A stretch of 64,000 nucleotides of DNA from positions 416,382-480,381 of the forward strand of contig NZ_SRUZ01000001.1 of assembly GCF_004791165.1 (NCBI RefSeq), given 5' to 3'. This DNA comes from Mesorhizobium sp. M8A.F.Ca.ET.218.01.1.1. Its GTDB lineage: Bacteria; Pseudomonadota; Alphaproteobacteria; Rhizobiales; Rhizobiaceae. The notes beneath the pieces were generated by a model. The model was not told where the DNA came from and ran no database searches. It worked only from the letters and a program-made list of their open reading frames with translations. Positions 1-9,310 of the stretch are shown piece by piece (position 1 is the stretch's first letter; each line of letters begins with the position of its first letter). A program made the translations under genes and the position numbers.

Positions 1-336
1 TACAGCACTTCCGTCAACTTCTGTGATGGTTGATCGGATGCTGCCAATCTAGGGAGAAGCTCTTTCGATCGGCTTAATAAACAGCCTTACCGATTCCTTT
101 CCCGGCTCGAACCAAGTGCGTGGTTAACTCCATACTAAGCGCTGGCTAATGTTTCGTTTCGCGGGTCAACGCCGCAAAAGGCAAGGGCTTGGGGAAGCTT
201 GCCACCCCCCGCGCCCATCCGGCCAGGCGGGCAGCCATGCCGACCGCTCCATCCGCCGGCGGCAAGCCCACTTAACCGTTGGTTCACCAATCTCGTTCAT
301 GTTCCGTTGAACAGTCCGCTTGCGTGGAGCGCCTTG
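1..336. other. Gene-free region upstream of the pilus genes
   Basis: No convincing coding frame is seen here. The stretch is more AT-rich than the neighbouring genes. It contains two sequences one base away from the CtrA consensus TTAA-N7-TTAA, at 124-138 (TTAA-N7-CTAA) and 272-286 (TTAA-N7-TTCA). The promoter of the following pilus gene presumably lies here. No clear -35/-10 pair could be assigned by eye. Confidence 0.5.
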
Positions 337-759
337 ATGGCCGTGCCGAGATCCTCAATCCTGATTGCCGCGCTTCTTGCCGCCGCCAGCTTGATTACAC
401 CCGCCAGGGCTGGCGCCGACATCGAAGTCACCATGAATCAGGCCAAGATCGTGAAACTGTCGCGCCCCGCCGACACGATCGTCGTGGGCAACCCGGCAAT
501 CGCCGACGCTTCCGTCCAGGATGCCTCGACGATCGTGCTCACCGGCAAGGGTTTCGGTGTCACCAACCTCGTCGTTCTCGACCAGGAAGGCAGCCCGATC
601 GTCGACACACAGGTTACCGTGGTTCGCCAGGCAGCCTCGTCGGTTCGCATTTACCGCCGCGCGGATGTCCAGACCATGTCGTGCACGCCCTATTGCGAAA
701 GCTCCTACAAGAGCGATGCGGAGAAATCGTCCGAAGCCGAGATGAGCGTCAGCAAATAG
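337..759 (+). CDS. Pilus assembly protein, CpaC/RcpA-type N-terminal domain only
   Basis: The 140-residue product has a signal peptide (hydrophobic stretch ILIAALLAAASLI, likely cleavage after TPARA, about residue 26). A compact domain follows that matches the N-terminal domain of type II/III secretion and Tad secretins: repeated beta-strand pattern with IVVGNPAIADASV and VLTGKGFGVTNLVVLD. In CpaC this domain precedes a secretin barrel; here the protein ends after a short Cys- and Ser-rich tail. The start is ATG 337 because GGAG sits 7 bases upstream and a signal peptide begins there; the frame extends to 199 without an RBS. It probably acts in the periplasm with the two pseudopilin-like proteins downstream. 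Family recognition is good; the stand-alone role is unknown. Confidence 0.8.
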   Translation: MAVPRSSILIAALLAAASLITPARAGADIEVTMNQAKIVKLSRPADTIVVGNPAIADASVQDASTIVLTGKGFGVTNLVVLDQEGSPIVDTQVTVVRQAASSVRIYRRADVQTMSCTPYCESSYKSDAEKSSEAEMSVSK

Positions 760-899
760 GCGGCACGGGAGCGCGCCATCGCCCAGGTTACCTGCTGGTT
801 AAAACGCGCGCGCCGACTTTAACGATCATTCAAACCGGACCTCAATCGGTTTGGGTTAATACACCTGTCAGCACCGTCCAGGGATGGCAGGAACATCGC

Positions 900-1481
900 A
901 TGAGCATGGAACTCGGCTCGACAGATCAGCGCAAGGTGGAGCGTACCGGGCCTTTCCAACGCTTCGTGCGCGACCGACGCGGCAGCACGGCGCTGGAGTT
1001 CGCGTTGCTTGCCATACCGTTCGCACTCCTGGTGTTCGCCATCCTCGAGAGCTGCATCTCGTTTGCCAGCCAGGAGGTGATGGCCAACATCACCGACGAT
1101 GTCGCGCGCCGGCTGCGCACCGGCCAGTTGAAGGCCGCGGACATCGCCGGGGACAATTTGAAGAACATGATCTGCGACAAGCTGGAAATCATCGTTTCCC
1201 AGGATTGTCCCAATCAGTTGAGCGTCGATCTTCGCCAATACACGACATTCGCCGACGCGGCCCTGGCCGGCTTCAGGATTCAGGGCGGTAATATTCAGCT
1301 GACGAAAAGTGGCGCGGATGTGCCCTTTACCGTCACGGCGGGTGCGGCGGAGTCAAGGAACATGCTGCGGGTCTTCTACAAATGGCCCATCATGACCAAC
1401 CTGATGGCGCAGTCGATGGGAGGTAACAAAACCCTCCATTTCGCTTCGGTGACCTGGCAGAACGAGCCGTTCGACAATTGA
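900..1481 (+). CDS. TadE/TadG-like pseudopilin
   Basis: The product has 193 residues. A basic segment (residues 21-27) precedes G28-STALE33, the Gly followed by Glu at +5 typical of Tad pseudopilins cleaved by a TadV/CpaA-type peptidase. A single hydrophobic helix follows (about residues 31-50, FALLAIPFALLVFAI). The remainder is extracytoplasmic with one Cys pair (MICDK and QDCPN). This is the TadE-like domain layout. ATG 900 has AGGA 7 bases upstream; the frame is open to 279 but that part lacks coding character. The gene lies between the CpaC-N gene and a second TadE-like gene, consistent with a small tad-type operon. The protein probably sits in the inner membrane and periplasm as a minor pilin. 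Confidence 0.83.
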   Translation: MSMELGSTDQRKVERTGPFQRFVRDRRGSTALEFALLAIPFALLVFAILESCISFASQEVMANITDDVARRLRTGQLKAADIAGDNLKNMICDKLEIIVSQDCPNQLSVDLRQYTTFADAALAGFRIQGGNIQLTKSGADVPFTVTAGAAESRNMLRVFYKWPIMTNLMAQSMGGNKTLHFASVTWQNEPFDN

Positions 1482-1521
1482 TGCCATCACGGAAGCAACA
1501 ACAAGAAAAAAGGCAACGAGT

Positions 1522-2145
1522 ATGATGCGTGCGGGGGCACATCTGGGAATTGCGGGGCTTTGGGGCAAATCAGCCCGATTCTGGTCCAATCGCCGCGGCG
1601 TCGCGGCGGTCGAGTTCGCGCTTATCGCGCCTGTCCTGCTGATCATGTATTTCATGACCATGGAGGCCTCGCAGGCCATCGAGACGAGCAAGAAGGTCAG
1701 CCGCATCGGCAGCATGGTCGCCGATCTCGTCACGCAACAGCCGACCATCGTCAAGGCGGACCTCGATGCCATCATGAAGATCGGCAGCGTAACCCTTCAA
1801 CCCTACAACCGCTCGGTGCCGGACATCACCATCACAGCCATACAGGTCACCACCGATCCCACGCCAAAGGTGTTGGTGGTGTGGTCACGCAAGGTGACCA
1901 GTGGTGCATACAGCGTCGGTGCAGCGGCGGGCTCGACCACTACGGTTCCGACAGCGCTCAAGGTCGCCGGGACCTTTCTCGTCCGCGTCGACAGCACCCT
2001 GGGCTACCAGCCGATCGTCGGCTGGACGACAGACACCCAACAGAAGCTTGGGTTTATCGAGACGCTCGCCAAAGGCATGACGATGAGCGAAACATATTAT
2101 CTGCGCCCCCGCAGAAGCGTCACGATCCCTTGCAGCGACTGCTGA
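1522..2145 (+). CDS. TadE/TadG-like pseudopilin
   Basis: The product has 207 residues. NRRG26-VAAVE31-FALIAPVLLIMYF is a textbook TadE-like processing site (Gly, Glu at +5) followed by one membrane helix. The long C-terminal region is predicted extracytoplasmic and ends in a CSDC motif. The gene starts 40 bases after the previous pseudopilin and runs in the same direction, so co-transcription is likely. Two adjacent ATG codons (1522 and 1525) exist and the RBS is weak (AGG at 1511). No tad ATPase, prepilin peptidase or Flp pilin is present in the window, so the rest of the machine must be encoded elsewhere. Confidence 0.83.
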   Translation: MMRAGAHLGIAGLWGKSARFWSNRRGVAAVEFALIAPVLLIMYFMTMEASQAIETSKKVSRIGSMVADLVTQQPTIVKADLDAIMKIGSVTLQPYNRSVPDITITAIQVTTDPTPKVLVVWSRKVTSGAYSVGAAAGSTTTVPTALKVAGTFLVRVDSTLGYQPIVGWTTDTQQKLGFIETLAKGMTMSETYYLRPRRSVTIPCSDC

Positions 2146-2149
2146 GGGC

Positions 2150-3073
2150 TCATTGCCGCCCACCATCGACCGACACCATCCGCACGATGGCCTCCGCCGC
2201 AGCATAGTCCTTGGGAACCACGGGCATGAAGCCGCCGGCATGCCTCGCTTCCAGAAGGTCGTAGACATCCGGCGTCGTCGATTTGAGATTGGTGAGGAAT
2301 ACGGTCAGCCGGCGCTTGGCTTCCGGATCGAGATCGCTGCGTACCGCATGGGGGCCGTATCGCAGCAGACCCGACGTCCACACCACCTGAGTGGCCGACG
2401 CCGAAAGGCCTGATGCGTCGAGCCTTGCCTGCGTGCCCCCGGCCAGTCGCGGCTGGCCGTCGGCCGCCGCCTTCACCCAGCCGAACATGGCGTCGGCCGC
2501 GCCTTCGACAAGCATGGTTTCGGCCGCCGACGCCGAGGCGGCATGGACGAGAAACGGTGCATCCTCGGCGATTTCGACGTGTTCGGCGGCTAACCCCGCC
2601 AAGGGCAAAAGCGAACCGCCGACGCTGTCCGGCGGCGGCACGGCGATCCGGTGGGTCTCCATATCGGCCAGGCCGCGCAGTCTGCCATCCCGGGTCAGCA
2701 ATACCGAGCGGATGCCGGCCGCACCGTCGGAATCGACCGGCGCCACGAGCGGCTCGATGCATCCGCAGCGTTGCAGCGCCGTGGCATAGGCGGTCGCCGA
2801 ATAGATGGCGTATTCGATCCGTGCATTGGCCTGTCCCTCGATCAGTGCCGCGTAATCGCGGGCAACGACGAATTCGACCTTCATGCCGAGCGCATCGGTA
2901 AAGGCTTGCGTCAACACCGCCAGCCCCGGAACGGCGTTGCCGGCGCCGGGCTCGGCCACGACGCCGATGCGAAATGTGCCGATATCATCGCGCCAGTCCG
3001 CCCAGGCCGGTCCGCACCAGAATGCGCCGTTCACAGCCATGAGGGCAGTCCAAGCCTTGAGCGCAGCCTTCAT
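2150..3073 (-). CDS. PhnD-like phosphate/phosphonate-type periplasmic binding protein
   Basis: The 307-residue product has a signal peptide (about residues 1-25, ending GPAWA). It shows a periplasmic-binding-protein fold of the PhnD/TAXI-like group: IGVVAEPGAGN near the N-terminus, ARIEYAIYSATAYATAL and MLVEGAADAMFGW. The ATG at 3073 is chosen because the signal peptide begins there; the frame extends upstream without support. It is convergent with the pilus gene at 2145, only 4 bases away. No permease or ATPase gene is adjacent, so it is an orphan binding protein. The ligand cannot be deduced; such orphans may be mis-annotated phosphonate binders. Family assignment is good and substrate unknown. 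Confidence 0.75.
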   Translation of the reverse strand: MKAALKAWTALMAVNGAFWCGPAWADWRDDIGTFRIGVVAEPGAGNAVPGLAVLTQAFTDALGMKVEFVVARDYAALIEGQANARIEYAIYSATAYATALQRCGCIEPLVAPVDSDGAAGIRSVLLTRDGRLRGLADMETHRIAVPPPDSVGGSLLPLAGLAAEHVEIAEDAPFLVHAASASAAETMLVEGAADAMFGWVKAAADGQPRLAGGTQARLDASGLSASATQVVWTSGLLRYGPHAVRSDLDPEAKRRLTVFLTNLKSTTPDVYDLLEARHAGGFMPVVPKDYAAAEAIVRMVSVDGGRQ

Positions 3074-3330
3074 GACAGGACCGCCTTGCCCTTTGTTCCG
3101 TCCATGGACATGCCCAACTCGTCGCGGCACTTGATCTTGTGCCTGTATCTCATTGTCCAAACCGCGCATGGATCCCTTAGCTTGTCCATGTCGTTGTCGC
3201 AAAACCGCTGCGCACTTTTGGGCGACATGGATTTGAGTATCGCGCCAAGCCGTTGCGGTTTGGTTTCCGAATTGCCAACGTCGCCGTGGAACCCTATGTC
3301 TGGGCGTCCACACTGGCAACAAATGACCCG

Positions 3331-4572
3331 ATGGCGCGTGCTTTCCTCTTTGTCCTGGATTCCTTCGGCATCGGCGGCGCGGCCGACGCCGAAAGCTATG
3401 GCGACGCCGGCGCCAACACGCTGGCGCACATCGCCGAAGCTTGCGCGGAAGGCCGCGCGGATCGCGAAGGGCTTCGCCAGGGACCACTGTTCGTCCCCCA
3501 TATGGCATCGCTGGGACTTGGCAAGGCGGCCGAGACGGCGACAGGACTGGGTTTTACGCATTTCGGGACGAACCTGCTCGCCAATGCCTTCCATGGCGCG
3601 GCGCAAGAGATTTCGAGTGGCAAGGACACGCCTTCCGGCCACTGGGAGATCGCGGGCCTGCCGGTGCGCTTCGACTGGGGTTATTTCCCGGACACGGTTC
3701 CCGCCTTTCCGGCCGACCTGACCGAGGCGATGATCCGCGAAGGAAAGGTGCCCGGCATCCTCGGCAATTGCCATGCGCCAGGTACCGAGATCATTGAGCG
3801 GTTCGGCGAGGAGCACATCCGCACCGGCAAGCCGATTTGCTACACATCGGTTGATTCCGTCCTGCAGATCGCCGCGCATGAGGCCCATTTCGGCCTCGAG
3901 CGGCTCTATGAATTCTGCCAGGTGGTGCGCCGGCTGGTCGACCCGCTGAGGATCGGACGGGTGATCGCGCGTCCGTTCGTCGGCGAGACATCTGCCACCT
4001 TCGAGCGGACCTACAATCGCCGCGACTACGCCGTGCCGCCGCCCGAGCCGACATTGCTCGACCGGCTGACGGCGCGCGGCAGCCGCGTCATCGCCGTCGG
4101 CAAGATCGGCGACATCTTCGCCCATCGCGGGATTTCGCAAGTCCGCAAGGCCGCAGGCAACATGGCCATGTTCGACCAGGCGCTGGTCGCGATGGACGAG
4201 GCGACCGACGGCGACCTCGTCTTCGCCAATTTCGTCGATTTCGATACAGAATTCGGCCATCGCCGCGATGTCGCCGGTTATGCGGCCGCCCTCGAGGCCT
4301 TCGACCGGAGGCTTCCGGAGGCGTTCGCCAAGCTGAAGCAGGGCGACCTTCTCATCCTGACCGCCGATCACGGCAACGACCCGACCTGGCGCGGCACCGA
4401 TCATACGCGTGAACGGATCCCGGTCATCGGCACTGGACCTGGTCTCAAAGGCGGCGACATAGGGCTGAGGGCGACATTCGCCGATATCGGCGAGACCGTT
4501 GCCGAACACCTCGCGCTGGCGCGCGGCCGCAACGGCACATCCTTCCATGCGATGATTGGCGGCCATGCCTGA
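3331..4572 (+). CDS. deoB: Phosphopentomutase
   Basis: DeoB interconverts ribose- or deoxyribose-1-phosphate and the 5-phosphate in nucleoside salvage, in the cytoplasm. The product has 413 residues, close to the usual 400. Metal-site motifs of the alkaline-phosphatase superfamily are visible: [13 protein letters not shown] (Asp10), the [10 protein letters not shown] loop carrying the catalytic Thr, [13 protein letters not shown], and [18 protein letters not shown] near the C-terminus. The chosen ATG 3331 begins [10 protein letters not shown], as in the family; the open frame continues upstream to 3253 with no family similarity. The 3' end overlaps mutM by 8 bases. Confidence 0.95.
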   Translation: MARAFLFVLDSFGIGGAADAESYGDAGANTLAHIAEACAEGRADREGLRQGPLFVPHMASLGLGKAAETATGLGFTHFGTNLLANAFHGAAQEISSGKDTPSGHWEIAGLPVRFDWGYFPDTVPAFPADLTEAMIREGKVPGILGNCHAPGTEIIERFGEEHIRTGKPICYTSVDSVLQIAAHEAHFGLERLYEFCQVVRRLVDPLRIGRVIARPFVGETSATFERTYNRRDYAVPPPEPTLLDRLTARGSRVIAVGKIGDIFAHRGISQVRKAAGNMAMFDQALVAMDEATDGDLVFANFVDFDTEFGHRRDVAGYAAALEAFDRRLPEAFAKLKQGDLLILTADHGNDPTWRGTDHTRERIPVIGTGPGLKGGDIGLRATFADIGETVAEHLALARGRNGTSFHAMIGGHA

Positions 4573-5455
4573 ATTGCCTGAAGTCGAGACCGTCCGGCGC
4601 GGGCTGCAGCCGGTCCTGGAAGGCGCCAATCTGGCCAAGGTCGAGATGAGACGGCCGGACCTGCGCTTCCCCTTCCCCGAACGGTTTTCGGAGCGGCTGA
4701 CCGGCAGGACGATCACGGCGCTCGGCCGGCGCGCCAAATACCTGACCATGCATATGCAGGGCGGTCCGGTGCTGATCTGCCATCTCGGCATGTCCGGCTC
4801 CTTTCGCATCGAGACCGGCGACGACGACGAGACGCCGGGCGTGTTCCACCATGAGCGCTCGAAGAGCGCGGCGCACGATCATGTCGTGTTCCATGTCGTT
4901 TCGGCGGCCGGCGGGCGGTCACGTGTGATCTTCAACGATCCGCGCCGCTTCGGCTTCATGCTGTTTACGGAAGAGCCGCCGGAGACGCATCCGATGCTCG
5001 CCGGACTGGGCGTCGAACCCACCGGCAATGCGCTGGACGGCGTTCTGCTTGCCTCGTTGCTGAAAGGCCGCAGATCGCCGCTCAAGGCAGCGCTTCTCGA
5101 CCAGAGGCTGATCGCCGGCTTAGGCAATATATATGTCTCGGAGGCGCTCTGGCGTGCCGGCCTGTCACCGCTGCGCGAGGCAGGCACCATTGCCAGGCCA
5201 GGCAAGAAGGCCAGGGAACAAAGCGATCGCCTCGCCGAGGCGATCCGCTCGGTCATATCGGATGCCATCGCGGCGGGAGGATCTTCACTGCGCGACTATA
5301 TGCACACCGACGGATCGCTGGGTTATTTCCAGCATTCCTTCGCCGTCTACGACCGCGAAGGTGAGCCTTGCCCGAAGCCCGGCTGCGGCGGCCATGTCGA
5401 GCGCATCGTGCAGAGCGGACGTTCGACCTTCTATTGCCGGGCGTGTCAGACGTGA
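4565..5455 (+). CDS. mutM: Formamidopyrimidine-DNA glycosylase (Fpg/MutM)
   Basis: This base-excision repair enzyme removes 8-oxoguanine and ring-opened purines and cleaves the abasic site. The product has 296 residues. The start is fixed by the mature N-terminus [14 protein letters not shown], in which Pro2 is the catalytic nucleophile and Glu3 is essential; two upstream in-frame codons would mask Pro2. Other landmarks are GRRAKYL (active-site Lys), [18 protein letters not shown] in the helix-two-turn-helix, and a C-terminal zinc finger (CPKPGCGG then YCRACQ). It overlaps deoB by 8 bases, suggesting co-transcription. Confidence 0.96.
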   Translation: MPELPEVETVRRGLQPVLEGANLAKVEMRRPDLRFPFPERFSERLTGRTITALGRRAKYLTMHMQGGPVLICHLGMSGSFRIETGDDDETPGVFHHERSKSAAHDHVVFHVVSAAGGRSRVIFNDPRRFGFMLFTEEPPETHPMLAGLGVEPTGNALDGVLLASLLKGRRSPLKAALLDQRLIAGLGNIYVSEALWRAGLSPLREAGTIARPGKKAREQSDRLAEAIRSVISDAIAAGGSSLRDYMHTDGSLGYFQHSFAVYDREGEPCPKPGCGGHVERIVQSGRSTFYCRACQT

Positions 5456-5488
5456 GCTAGACCGGTGTCGAGGAAGGAGAAGCAGCCA

Positions 5489-6262
5489 ATGGCCTATGAG
5501 ACAATCATCACCGAGAGGCGCGGCAAGGTCGGGCTGATCACGCTGAACCGGCCAAAGGCGCTCAACGCCCTCAATTCGCGGGTCATGGCCGAGGTGGTGG
5601 CGGCGGCGAAGGATTTCGGCGGCGACACGGGCATTGGCGCAATGGTCATCACCGGCTCCGACAAAGCCTTCGCGGCGGGTGCCGACATCAAGGAAATGCA
5701 GGAGATCGCGTTCGTCGATGCCTATGTGCAGGATTTCTTCGTCGGCTGGGAGGAACTGACGCGGGCGCGAAAGCCGATCATTGCGGCGGTGGCCGGTTAT
5801 GCGCTCGGTGGCGGGTGCGAACTCGCCATGATGTGCGATTTCATCATTGCCGCCGACACGGCCAAATTCGGCCAGCCCGAGATCACGCTCGGTGTCATTC
5901 CCGGCATGGGCGGGTCGCAACGCCTGACCCGGTTCGTCGGCAAATCGAAGGCGATGGACATGTGCCTGACCGGACGGATGATGGACGCCGCCGAGGCCGA
6001 ACGTTCGGGCCTCGTGTCGCGGGTCGTTCCGGCCGGCGAGCTGGTCGAAGAGGCCGTCAAGGCGGCGGCCAAAATCGCCGATTTCTCGCTGCCGTCGGTG
6101 ATGATGGCCAAGGAAGCGGTCAACCGGACCTATGAGACGACGCTTGCCGAGGGATTGCGCTTCGAACGCCGCCTGTTCCATTCGCTTTTCTCGCTCGAAG
6201 ACCAGAAGGAAGGCATGGCGGCGTTCGCCGAAAAACGGAAGCCGAATTTCACCAACCGGTAG
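5489..6262 (+). CDS. Enoyl-CoA hydratase (crotonase family)
   Basis: The 257-residue crotonase probably hydrates trans-2-enoyl-CoA in fatty-acid beta-oxidation. Family landmarks are AAGADIKEM (oxyanion-hole and CoA region), [13 protein letters not shown] with the first catalytic Glu, and [20 protein letters not shown] with the second. Both glutamates are kept, which fits a true hydratase. ATG 5489 has a strong AGGAG 9 bases upstream; an in-frame GTG at 5465 is less likely. It follows mutM by 33 bases, an association that seems positional and not functional. Confidence 0.92.
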   Translation: MAYETIITERRGKVGLITLNRPKALNALNSRVMAEVVAAAKDFGGDTGIGAMVITGSDKAFAAGADIKEMQEIAFVDAYVQDFFVGWEELTRARKPIIAAVAGYALGGGCELAMMCDFIIAADTAKFGQPEITLGVIPGMGGSQRLTRFVGKSKAMDMCLTGRMMDAAEAERSGLVSRVVPAGELVEEAVKAAAKIADFSLPSVMMAKEAVNRTYETTLAEGLRFERRLFHSLFSLEDQKEGMAAFAEKRKPNFTNR

Positions 6263-6442
6263 GGCGTTGCAGGCCGGCGCCCGAAACCCGTGGCCTTGGC
6301 CAAAAAGAACGCCAGGCGGCGTTGACGCGCCGGAAAAGCTGAACTATAAGCCGCACCAACCGAGGCGGCCCCGTGGCTGCCCGTTTGTTTTTTGCGCCCT
6401 GCGGCACGCCGCGTGCGCCGACCAGATCAGAAGAGAGGCATC

Positions 6443-6709
6443 ATGGCCAACACATCCTCGGCCAAAAAGGCAACGCGCAAGATCGCCCGCCGCGCAGCGA
6501 TCAACAAGAACCGCCGCTCGCGCGTCCGCACCTACGTCCGCCAGGTCGAGGAGGCACTCGCCTCCGGCGACAAGGCCGCCGCACAGGCCGCCTTCAAGGC
6601 TGCCGAGCCGGAATTGATGCGCGCCGCGACCAAGGGCGTGATCCACAAGAACACGGCATCCCGCAAGGTGTCGCGCCTGGCCCAGCGCCTCAAGGTGCTG
6701 TCGGCCTGA
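6443..6709 (+). CDS. rpsT: 30S ribosomal protein S20
   Basis: The 88-residue basic protein opens [17 protein letters not shown] and contains [19 protein letters not shown] and [16 protein letters not shown], all typical of S20, which binds 16S rRNA early in 30S assembly. The RBS is AGAGG just upstream. The open frame extends to 6392 but the family start is 6443. It stands alone, followed by a strong intrinsic terminator at 6738-6764. The upstream 180 bases must hold its promoter. Confidence 0.97.
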   Translation: MANTSSAKKATRKIARRAAINKNRRSRVRTYVRQVEEALASGDKAAAQAAFKAAEPELMRAATKGVIHKNTASRKVSRLAQRLKVLSA

Positions 6710-6737
6710 CATCGCCTTCCCAGGACGATCTTCTTCG

Positions 6738-6764
6738 AACCCGGCCGATCGCGCCGGGTTTTTT
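6738..6764 (+). terminator. Rho-independent terminator of rpsT
   Basis: A perfect 8-bp stem AACCCGGC (6738-6745) / GCCGGGTT (6753-6760) with a 7-base loop runs into a T tract to 6764, 28 bases after the rpsT stop. This closes the rpsT transcript and separates it from the dnaA upstream region. Confidence 0.9.
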
Positions 6765-7565
6765 CGTTTGCCGGCAAGTACTTAAAAAGAATAGCCGCAA
6801 ACAGCTGCAAATGCAGATTCCAGAGTTCGAAATGCTTTGCCGGCACATGCATGCCCGCTGATGATCGGCACGCTTGAAAAGCGGCGCCTAGAAAAATCCC
6901 GCCTCACAGAAATACCCAATATTTTTCAATTGGTTAGCGACAGTCATCCACAGCTTGTCCACAACGCGCCGAAGCGACGGGAGGACAACTGGCTGTCAAG
7001 AGAATTATTTCAGAAAATTTCGCGCCGGCCCGGCTTTTTCATATTCGTCGGAAAAGGGTTTGAATCACAATGGCTTTGTCAAAATATGCCACTGCGGCAT
7101 GGCGCTCGAACCCGCCCGAGGTAACCAGATTCCTTAAAAATCCGTTAGACGTGGCCTTGCCCTATCCACAGCGATTTCGGTAATGTCGATCTATCGAAAG
7201 GGACGGGCCTCTTGCCCTTAACCCAGCCTGACGCGGCCAGCTAAAATTGGCGGGATTTGCGACGCGGATCAAGTCCGTGGACGGGTATGGTTTGCTCTTT
7301 TTCGATACGGTAGGGGACTGGCGTAACTAGACATGGCAGGTAGGACGGCGCGCCGGCGCTCTTTCGCCGGACGGTTTCGTATTGCCCTGACATACCCAAC
7401 GCGGACTGGCTTCCATGGGCCGGCACCGGTTCCCTTGGATAGTGGGCGACGTTCATTGCCAGCGGCGGCAACGGGCATCGTAGCGAAGACACGGTCGCTG
7501 GAAAAAGGATGCAGGAGGCGCATCCCCGGCGAAAAAACAGGTACAGAAAGGCAAGGAACTCGATC
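6765..7565. promoter_or_regulatory. dnaA upstream region; candidate replication or dnaA control region
   Basis: No credible gene is seen in this roughly 800-base gap. It is AT-rich compared with its neighbours. Three DnaA-box-like 9-mers differ from TTATCCACA by one base: TCATCCACA 6944-6952, TTGTCCACA 6955-6963 and CTATCCACA 7162-7170. A CtrA-like TTAA-N7-TTAG lies at 7134-7148. CcrM-type GANTC sites occur at 6816-6820, 7062-7066 and 7128-7132. These elements would fit either the dnaA promoter with autoregulation or part of an origin. No clear DNA-unwinding element or GC-skew test was possible by eye, so origin status is inference only. Confidence 0.5.
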
Positions 7566-9110
7566 ATGCAGAGCGGCATCGAAAGGGAGCTTACGGGCGA
7601 CCTCCCATTTCCTGGAACTTTGATCGGAGCAAACGAGATGGCGGTCTCCAGCGACGCGGAACAGAAATTCGACCGGGTCAAGGCCCAGTTGAAGGCGCGC
7701 CTGGGAACCGAAGTCTATTCCAGCTGGTTCGGCCGCATGAAGGTCGCGGAAGCTTCCAAGGGCATTGTCCGCATCTCCGTGCCCACCGCGTTCCTGCGCT
7801 CGTGGATCAACGGCCACTATCACGATCTCATTTCCGAGCTGTGGAAGCAGGAGGATCCCGAGCTTCTCAAGATCGAGATCGTCGTGCGCACCGCGACCCG
7901 TCAGGGACGCAGCCAGCCTGAACCGGAATTGGCGCCGGCGCGCAAGATGACACGGCAGACGCAGACGGCGCTGGCCGCCGGCACGGTCAGCCCAGGCAGG
8001 GTGGAACGGTCTCCCATGCCGCGTCCGGGTGTGCCGGTCGAGAGCGAGTTCCGCCACAACGTGCTGGGATCGCCGCTTGACCCGCGCTACACGTTCGGCT
8101 CCTTCATCGAAGGCCCCTCGAACCGCGTGGCCTTCGCCGCCGCCAAGGCCGTGGCGGAATCGCAGTCGAGCGCGGTGCGCTTCAATCCGCTTTTCCTGCA
8201 TGCCACCGTCGGGCTCGGCAAGACGCACCTCTTGCAGGCCATTGCCGCGGAATCGCTGAAGCAGAACCCGAAGTCCCGCGTCGTCTATCTCACCGCCGAG
8301 TATTTCATGTGGCGCTTCGCCACCGCGATCCGCGACAACAACGCATTGACGCTCAAGGAGCAGTTGCGCGACATCGACCTCTTGATCATCGACGACATGC
8401 AGTTCCTGCAGGGCAAGTCGATCCAGCATGAATTCTGCCATCTGATCAACATGTTGCTCGACAGCGCCAAGCAGGTCGTCGTCGCCGCCGACCGGCCACC
8501 GTCGGAGCTGGAATCGCTCGAACCGCGGGTCCGTTCGCGCCTCAATGGCGGCGTCGCGCTCGAAATGTCGGCACCCGACTTCGCCATGCGGCTCGGCATG
8601 CTCAAACTGCGCCTGGCCACAGCCAGGATCGACGATGCATCGCTCGACATTTCCGAAGAGATCCTCAACCACGTTGCCCGCACCGTGACTGGTAGCGGAC
8701 GCGAACTGGAAGGCGCCTTCAACCAGCTCCTGTTTCGCCAGTCGTTCGAACCGCAGATCACAATCGACCGCATCGACGAGATTCTCGGCCACATCTATCG
8801 CACCGGCGAGCCGAAGCGGGTCCGCATCGAGGATATTCAGCGCATCGTGGCGCGCCACTACAACGTCTCGAAGACGGAACTTTTGTCCAACCGGCGCACA
8901 CGCACCATCGTCAAGCCGCGGCAGGTCGCGATGTATCTGTCGAAGGTGATGACGCCGCGCTCGCTGCCGGAAATCGGACGGCGCTTCGGCGGCCGCGACC
9001 ACACGACGGTGCTGCACGCCGTGCGCAAGATCGAGGATCTTTCCGGCAATGACAACACGCTGGCGCAGGAACTGGAATTGCTGAGAAGGCTGATCAACGA
9101 CCAGGCCTGA
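7566..9110 (+). CDS. dnaA: Chromosomal replication initiator DnaA
   Basis: This AAA+ initiator binds DnaA boxes and opens the origin. The product has 514 residues. Domain I is at the N-terminus (about residues 30-110, with WFGRM and [10 protein letters not shown]), followed by a variable linker. Then come the AAA+ core with Walker [13 protein letters not shown] and Walker [13 protein letters not shown], and the C-terminal DNA-binding domain with the signature [12 protein letters not shown]. The usual first Gly of the Walker A loop is Ala here (ATVGLGKT). ATG 7566 has AAGGA 8 bases upstream; an ATG at 7509 in the same frame is an alternative start. dnaN follows after a 200-base gap containing a stem-loop. 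Confidence 0.97.
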   Translation: MQSGIERELTGDLPFPGTLIGANEMAVSSDAEQKFDRVKAQLKARLGTEVYSSWFGRMKVAEASKGIVRISVPTAFLRSWINGHYHDLISELWKQEDPELLKIEIVVRTATRQGRSQPEPELAPARKMTRQTQTALAAGTVSPGRVERSPMPRPGVPVESEFRHNVLGSPLDPRYTFGSFIEGPSNRVAFAAAKAVAESQSSAVRFNPLFLHATVGLGKTHLLQAIAAESLKQNPKSRVVYLTAEYFMWRFATAIRDNNALTLKEQLRDIDLLIIDDMQFLQGKSIQHEFCHLINMLLDSAKQVVVAADRPPSELESLEPRVRSRLNGGVALEMSAPDFAMRLGMLKLRLATARIDDASLDISEEILNHVARTVTGSGRELEGAFNQLLFRQSFEPQITIDRIDEILGHIYRTGEPKRVRIEDIQRIVARHYNVSKTELLSNRRTRTIVKPRQVAMYLSKVMTPRSLPEIGRRFGGRDHTTVLHAVRKIEDLSGNDNTLAQELELLRRLINDQA

Positions 9111-9160
9111 GCGGCCGAAAACCGCCCGCTCGTGGGGTTGGCCAGCTTTATCCCCAGAAA

Positions 9161-9211
9161 GCCCGCGTAACCGGCCCGAACCGGTGGCGCGGGCTTGCGT
9201 TCACTGGTTTT
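9161..9211 (+). terminator. Stem-loop between dnaA and dnaN, possible terminator
   Basis: GCCCGCG (9161-9167) pairs with CGCGGGC (9188-9194), and an inner CCGG/CCGG pairing extends the hairpin. A run of six T lies a little downstream (about 9206-9211). The T tract does not abut the stem, so termination may be partial. A DnaA-box-like TTATCCCCA lies just upstream at 9148-9156. Confidence 0.5.
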
Positions 9212-9310
9212 TTCCTGTCAGTTTGCGTAGATTCTGAAGCCTGTTCAGAGCTTTCGCGGGGCGCCGGTAGCCGGAGACCCGTTCATTCATTCAAGCGAGC
9301 CTGTTTCGTC

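Noticed and set aside
279..899. Long upstream extension of the first TadE-like frame
   Set aside because: The sequence is in another frame of the CpaC-N gene, is Arg-rich and unlike any family; ATG 900 with AGGA is the better start.
7333..7623. 96-codon plus-strand frame before dnaA
   Set aside because: It overlaps the dnaA start in another frame, lacks an RBS and has no recognisable domain; likely chance in GC-rich DNA.
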